From contig JAHRBC010000008.1 of NCBI GenBank assembly GCA_022702545.1, positions 744,001 through 808,000 of the forward strand: 64,000 nucleotides of DNA, given 5' to 3'. This DNA is from Phycomyces nitens. Taxonomy: Eukaryota > Mucoromycota > Mucoromycetes > Mucorales > Phycomycetaceae. This document shows, piece by piece, positions 59,973-64,000 of the stretch. Every line of letters begins with the position of its first letter. Position 1 is the first letter of the stretch. A model generated the notes under the pieces. That model saw only the letters and a program-made list of their open reading frames with translations, was not told where the DNA came from and made no database searches. Both the position numbers and the translations under genes were made by a program.

Positions 59973-60692
59973 TGGATTTGTAAAATGGACTTGGTATTTC
60001 TTTTGTTTATTTTTCCATTTTGTCAATTTTAATGAGCGGTATTTAGAATGGTTGCCAAGGAAGCAATTTCTATTTTTGGCTTGTGTATAGTATATTAATT
60101 ATTTATATTAATAAAAATAAAAGCAAATCAAGAAGAGGAAGAAGAGCAAGAGAGAAAGAAAAGAAAAGAAAATCTAGAACTTGATCAGCAGCTACATTTG
60201 CCTCTCAAATATTTCTTATTTTTCCCTTTCTTTCTTCTTCTTCTTCTTCTTCTTCTTCTTCTTCCTTACTTTTTCTTTTACTTTTTTGGCCTGTCGAAAC
60301 TCGATTACATTCTCGAAATATCGTCATCAGAGCGTGTATTCTATATACTAAAAGACGATTATTCAAGAGTGCGACAATAACACCGTGTCGAAAGGACCCC
60401 ACATTCTCGATTCCATTTTGATCCTGTATATATATTTATATATATAAAAATATATATATAAATATATATATATATCTCGCTCGCTCTCTTTCTCTCTCTA
60501 TATATATACATATATGTATATTTATATATAAATATATATTTATATTTATCTCATATATATATTTATATATTTATATATAATTATAATTATTATAATTATA
60601 ATTATATCCGCCTGTGCCTGTATATCTCTTTATTCAAAAAAAGAAAAGAAAAAAAACTCATTGGCCGACAAGCTTTAAAGATCTAGTCTGCC
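59973..60692. other. Intergenic with TA-rich microsatellites
   Basis: 720 bases between divergent genes, with TTC repeats at 60233-60263 and a long TATA tract (see repeat). No coding exon seen. Confidence 0.55.
60425..60610. repeat. TATA/TTTATA microsatellite tract with CT island
   Basis: About 180 bases of TATATATATTTATA units, interrupted by a CTCGCTCGCTCTCTTTCTCTC stretch near 60476-60498. Strong potential for hairpins; it sits about 90 bases before the NIPA start. Confidence 0.85.
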
Positions 60693-62141
60693 ATGCTTCA
60701 AGAAAAATATATTGGCCTCACACTGGCAATGTGCTCAAGTGTCTTTATCGGTCTCTCTTTTATCATTACAAAAAAAGGCCTCATCAACTCAAAACGACGC
60801 AATGGTAAGTCGCTCTTTTGGTTTCATTCGTATTACAGTAGGTCCGTGCATATATAGAGATCCCTAACGCGCTCAATGCAGGTAATGCAGCAGAGGAAGG
60901 TGGTCATTACTACCTACGCAATTGGACATGGTGGGCAGGCATGGGAACAAGTAAGTAATCCTACATGACATGGTCCACAAGGGACAATAAACATGCAAAA
61001 AAATAAGGGGTGGGGTGGGGAGGAGGAAGGCAGATTCTATATACTTGTGAATGAGAACACGGCACTCACGGATCCTATTATTCCTAGTGGCCGTTGGTGA
61101 AATCCTCAATTTCTCGGCTTACTCATTCGCCCCTGCTATCCTGGTAACACCCCTTGGTGCCTTAAGCGTGATCCTGGGGTAAGATAATAAGTACAATTCA
61201 AGCAAAAGAAAAGGACTAGGGAACTCATCTTGCTCTCTAGAGCCATCTTTGCATCACTGTTCCTTCGAGAAAGACTTGGGGCTATTGGAAAGATCGGATG
61301 TCTTTTGTCAGTAATTGGGGCAGTTATTATCGTACTACATGCGCCAGAAGACAAAGAAGTCACCTCGATAGATGAGTTATTATTCTATGCTCTCCAGCCT
61401 GGTAAGCTATGGTTTTATTTTTTTCGTATTAAGGAGGAATGCCATGTGTAAGTCCCACTTACACAAAATATAATCGTGTATTGCAGCCTTTATGACCTAT
61501 TGTGCAATGGTTGTTATTGTGAGTCTGATCATGATCTATCTGGTCGTACCTCGCTACGGAAAGAAGAATCCCTTTGTCTATATCTCCATCTGCTCGCTCG
61601 TGGGCTCAGTCTCGGTCATGTCCATAAAGGCATTTGGAATTGCTCTCAAGCTGACATTTGCAGGCAACAACCAATTCACCCACCCCTCCACCTACGCATT
61701 CGGCATCGTCGTAGTCGTGTGTATCATCACCCAGATGAACTACTTTAACAAGGCCCTCGACCAATTCTCCACGAATGTGTAAGTTGTTCTGGTCTAGAAA
61801 CACAATAATTCACACCTTTCCTTTTCTTTTTTGGCAGTGTAAATCCAATCTATTTCGTCATGTTTACTTCGAGCGTCCTGGTTGCATCGGCCATTCTTTT
61901 TCAGGGGTTCAACACAGATAATACTGTAAATGTAGTGTCGTTGATCTGCGGCTTCATCATCATTTTTGCAGGCGTCTATCTCCTGGACTCCATTGCACGT
62001 GGCGCTGGCGCCGGTGGAGGAGAGCATCTGGGAACTCCAGAGGAACAGGGATTCCTGATGGGAGAAGACGAAGAAGATGCCATGGGTCTCACTAACATGA
62101 ATGGCTCGGACGAAGAAAGGTTAAGACGATCCAATAGATAA
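60693..62141 (+). CDS. NIPA-type magnesium transporter (DUF803)
   Basis: Nine-helix membrane protein of the NIPA/DUF803 family, expected to carry Mg2+. About six exons between 60693 and 62141. N-terminus MLQEKYIGLTLAMCSSVFIG with FIITKKGL; then the conserved stretch AVGEILNFSAYSFAPAILVT, PLGALSVILGAIFASLFLRE, RLGAIGKIGCLLSVIGAVII, HAPEDKEV, PAFMTYCAMVVIVSLIMIY, YISICSLVGSVSVMSIKAFG and QMNYFNKALDQFSTN VVNPIYFVMFTS at exon joins. These blocks are the NIPA hallmark. C-terminus is acidic and Asn/Gly-rich and probably cytosolic. Confidence 0.95.
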
Positions 62142-62427
62142 TATCATGTATTAATCCGCCCATTTCTTTAAATTCCCCTTTTATTTTTGTCTTCTTTATT
62201 TTATTTTACATAGTTTCTTGAAAGGCCTTGCCGATGCACATAGACAGACAGATTTATAAAAAAGTGTTGAATGATTTAATGTAATAAAAAAAACAGCCCT
62301 TTTTTTGGTGTATAAATGTGTAATTGATAGTATTGTAATGAGGAGTGTATGATGAATATATGAATATGTAATGTGGTGTATGTATATATCTAATTAATGG
62401 AATTATTGGAATTATATATAAAATGGC

Positions 62428-64000
62428 TTAGGCTGGTTCAATCTCAAGGCTCAATTCTCGAATCTTTTCGGTTGTCAGAGCATTGACTTGGAAGCAAAGC
62501 TCATACAATGTCTCGTCAGGCTCAAAAGAATAACGACGCGCCAGATTCTGAAATGTCAGGACTCGCTTGATAACCGTAGCAATGATCCTGTGCTTCCTAA
62601 AGTTAACAAGCGACTGCTTCAACACTGGAGAAATGGGGGTATTCTGGGTATTGGCCTGGTAGATCTTGTGGTTTTCGCGATCAGGCTCAATGTAGGCTGG
62701 CTGTTCCGAATTGAAGACAAGATCAGACAGGTAAATCCCCAGGAACGGAATGCAGCCTCCAAAGGGCAACTTTATCTTGGTCTTGCTAGCCCCATTGTGC
62801 GTACCCGGCATTTCAATCTGGACCTCGGTGGGTGACATGCCATACTCTTCTGCGACCATCATCATGCTGTCTCTAATCGATTTCCAGTTTCTCATTGGAG
62901 ACGTAAAGGCCGAGAGCTGGTCCAGAAGTTTCATCTCTGACGTGCCTACTCGCGACCATGTCTTTTGGAGACGCGACACTGAAGGCGACTGGAGACCCAA
63001 GAGAATCTGCACAAGCGTAGCAAAGTTGCAGAACAGCTTGCATTTCTATTCCAAAGGTTAGCATGGCTTGCATTCCATCTCCTGTACTTACCTGGGCCAG
63101 GCGAATGAACTTTTCAATGACTCGCACACGCTCATCGATCTGGCGTGTCCGCACAATCTCACTGGCCACCCAGAGACACACTGCGTTGAAGCGCTTGATT
63201 ACTTGCTCTACGCCACCGTGGTCCTTGCGTGTCAGCTGGATCTGACGCGTACGACGCGTGTAATTGATGTCGTTATTTTGACCTATCCATTCGTCTTCGT
63301 CTTCATCTACAGGTCCAAAATCACCCTTTGTGGCGTCCATCTTAGTCCACTTGCAATGGACCATCTCCTCCCAATTGACATCCAGCAACACCGTCTTTTC
63401 AATCAAACACAGCTGCTGGGCCATATCCTCTGAACGTCTCTTTAGGATAAATGAGCGGTAGGCCCAGTTGGTTTCGATCCTCTCGTGGCTAATCATGCTT
63501 GTTCCTAGAGAGTGGACTGGGCGAGGGATGGCAGGTATCGACATTGCACTTGGACTCTTGGCGTATCTTCCAGAAGGCGCAGATGCTGACGAAGGTTGAG
63601 TTGGGTGGACTGGAGGTTGTTCCGCAATAAATACCGACGCGTCTGTCACACACGAGTTCTGGGTGGCAGCAACACTGGTTCCTTCGTGGTGATCAAACGA
63701 TCCAGTGTGGTTGATGGTGGAGGAGGTGGTTGAGGCCGAGAATACCACAGGATGGTCCCCCTCGGGTATCCTAAGCATCCCATTTGGTTGGTCTGACGGG
63801 TGGATACTTGAGAACGGTCGAAGGTAACTCAGATAAAGAGGGCCATCTCGCTTTTCCATTGCTGGCATAGGCTCCTTGGGGGCTGGCACAGGCTCAAACA
63901 CCGGCCCACGGTCGAAGCTAGCCCCTCTTCGTCTTCTCAGCTCCATGCTATGGCGTCGTTCGTCATCACCTTCTGGATGCAGTACAAGACTGATGCGCTT
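62428..64000 (-). CDS. Ras guanine nucleotide exchange factor (RasGEF/CDC25 domain), 5' partial
   Basis: C-terminal part of a Ras activator; the gene enters from beyond position 64000. Two exons are seen (about 63092 to the window end, and 62428-63044), joined at FIRLAQ to KCKLFC. The first has a Ser/Thr/Pro-rich section and then the start of the catalytic domain (SEDMAQQLCLIEKTVLLDVN, WASEIVRTRQIDERVRVIEK); the second completes it with NFATLVQILLGLQSPSVSRL, CIPFLGIYLSDLVF and KHRIIATVIKRVLTFQNLAR. These are CDC25-homology motifs. The open frame runs to the edge with no start, so SH3, RasGEFN or other N-terminal domains may lie outside. Confidence 0.9.

Noticed and set aside
1..64000. CRISPR arrays, bacterial operons, insertion sequences or rRNA genes
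   Set aside because: Looked for on both strands by eye. Short tandem repeats are microsatellites, genes are spliced eukaryotic genes, and no such element was seen.

Overview
The window is nuclear DNA from a filamentous fungus. Its genes carry many short GT-AG introns (about 45-100 bases), the spaces between genes are very A+T-rich and full of microsatellites, and coding exons are much less A+T-rich. Intron density and the set of families (fungal PDR transporter, neutral trehalase with an N-terminal kinase site, Dad3-like DASH subunit, fungal PLD, NIPA and UNC-50 homologues) suggest an early-diverging lineage, most likely Mucoromycota (Mucorales type). That assignment is an inference from style and content. 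I see no mitochondrial, bacterial or intact viral or transposon sequence.

Layout. 1-1.0 kb: end of a CDCA7/R1-type zinc-finger gene that runs off the left edge. 2.5-7.2 kb: full-size PDR-type ABC transporter. 8.0-10.0 kb: Dsk2/ubiquilin. 10.6-15.6 kb, all on the minus strand: protein phosphatase methylesterase, a small coiled-coil protein, a Rim2-like mitochondrial carrier and ribosomal protein eL21. 16.8-20.4 kb: a RING/TRAF zinc-finger gene, a tiny YABBY/HMG-like protein, a Dad3-like DASH subunit and a PTRHD1-type peptidyl-tRNA hydrolase. 21.1-24.9 kb: FEN1 and UNC-50. 25.2-29.3 kb: an unrecognised Cys-cluster protein and a membrane-anchored class 3 lipase. 29.3-36.2 kb: a gene desert of almost 7 kb. 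36.2-45.2 kb: heat-shock-factor-type regulator, ERD1/EXS membrane protein, mitochondrial rhomboid, dynactin p27, complex I NDUFA8 and a WD40 protein. 46.7-52.1 kb: neutral trehalase and an ACS-family MFS permease. 52.6-62.1 kb: XRCC3-like Rad51 paralogue, Utp5/WDR43, phospholipase D, a small basic protein and a NIPA Mg2+ transporter. 62.4-64 kb: catalytic end of a RasGEF gene that runs off the right edge.

The neighbours are housekeeping genes from unrelated pathways (proteostasis, mitochondrial carrier and respiration, DNA repair, lipid signalling, trehalose). I see no metabolic cluster, defence island or selfish element. Several genes are head-to-head pairs separated by 170-490 bases and probably share promoters. 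The less ordinary features concern splicing: three introns that only make sense with GC-AG boundaries, a 6-base exon in the dynactin p27 gene, a 15-base exon in the HMG-like gene, and catalytic or regulatory residues whose coding depends on splicing. Exon coordinates below were derived by hand from reading frame, splice consensus and remembered family consensus, without alignment or transcript data.
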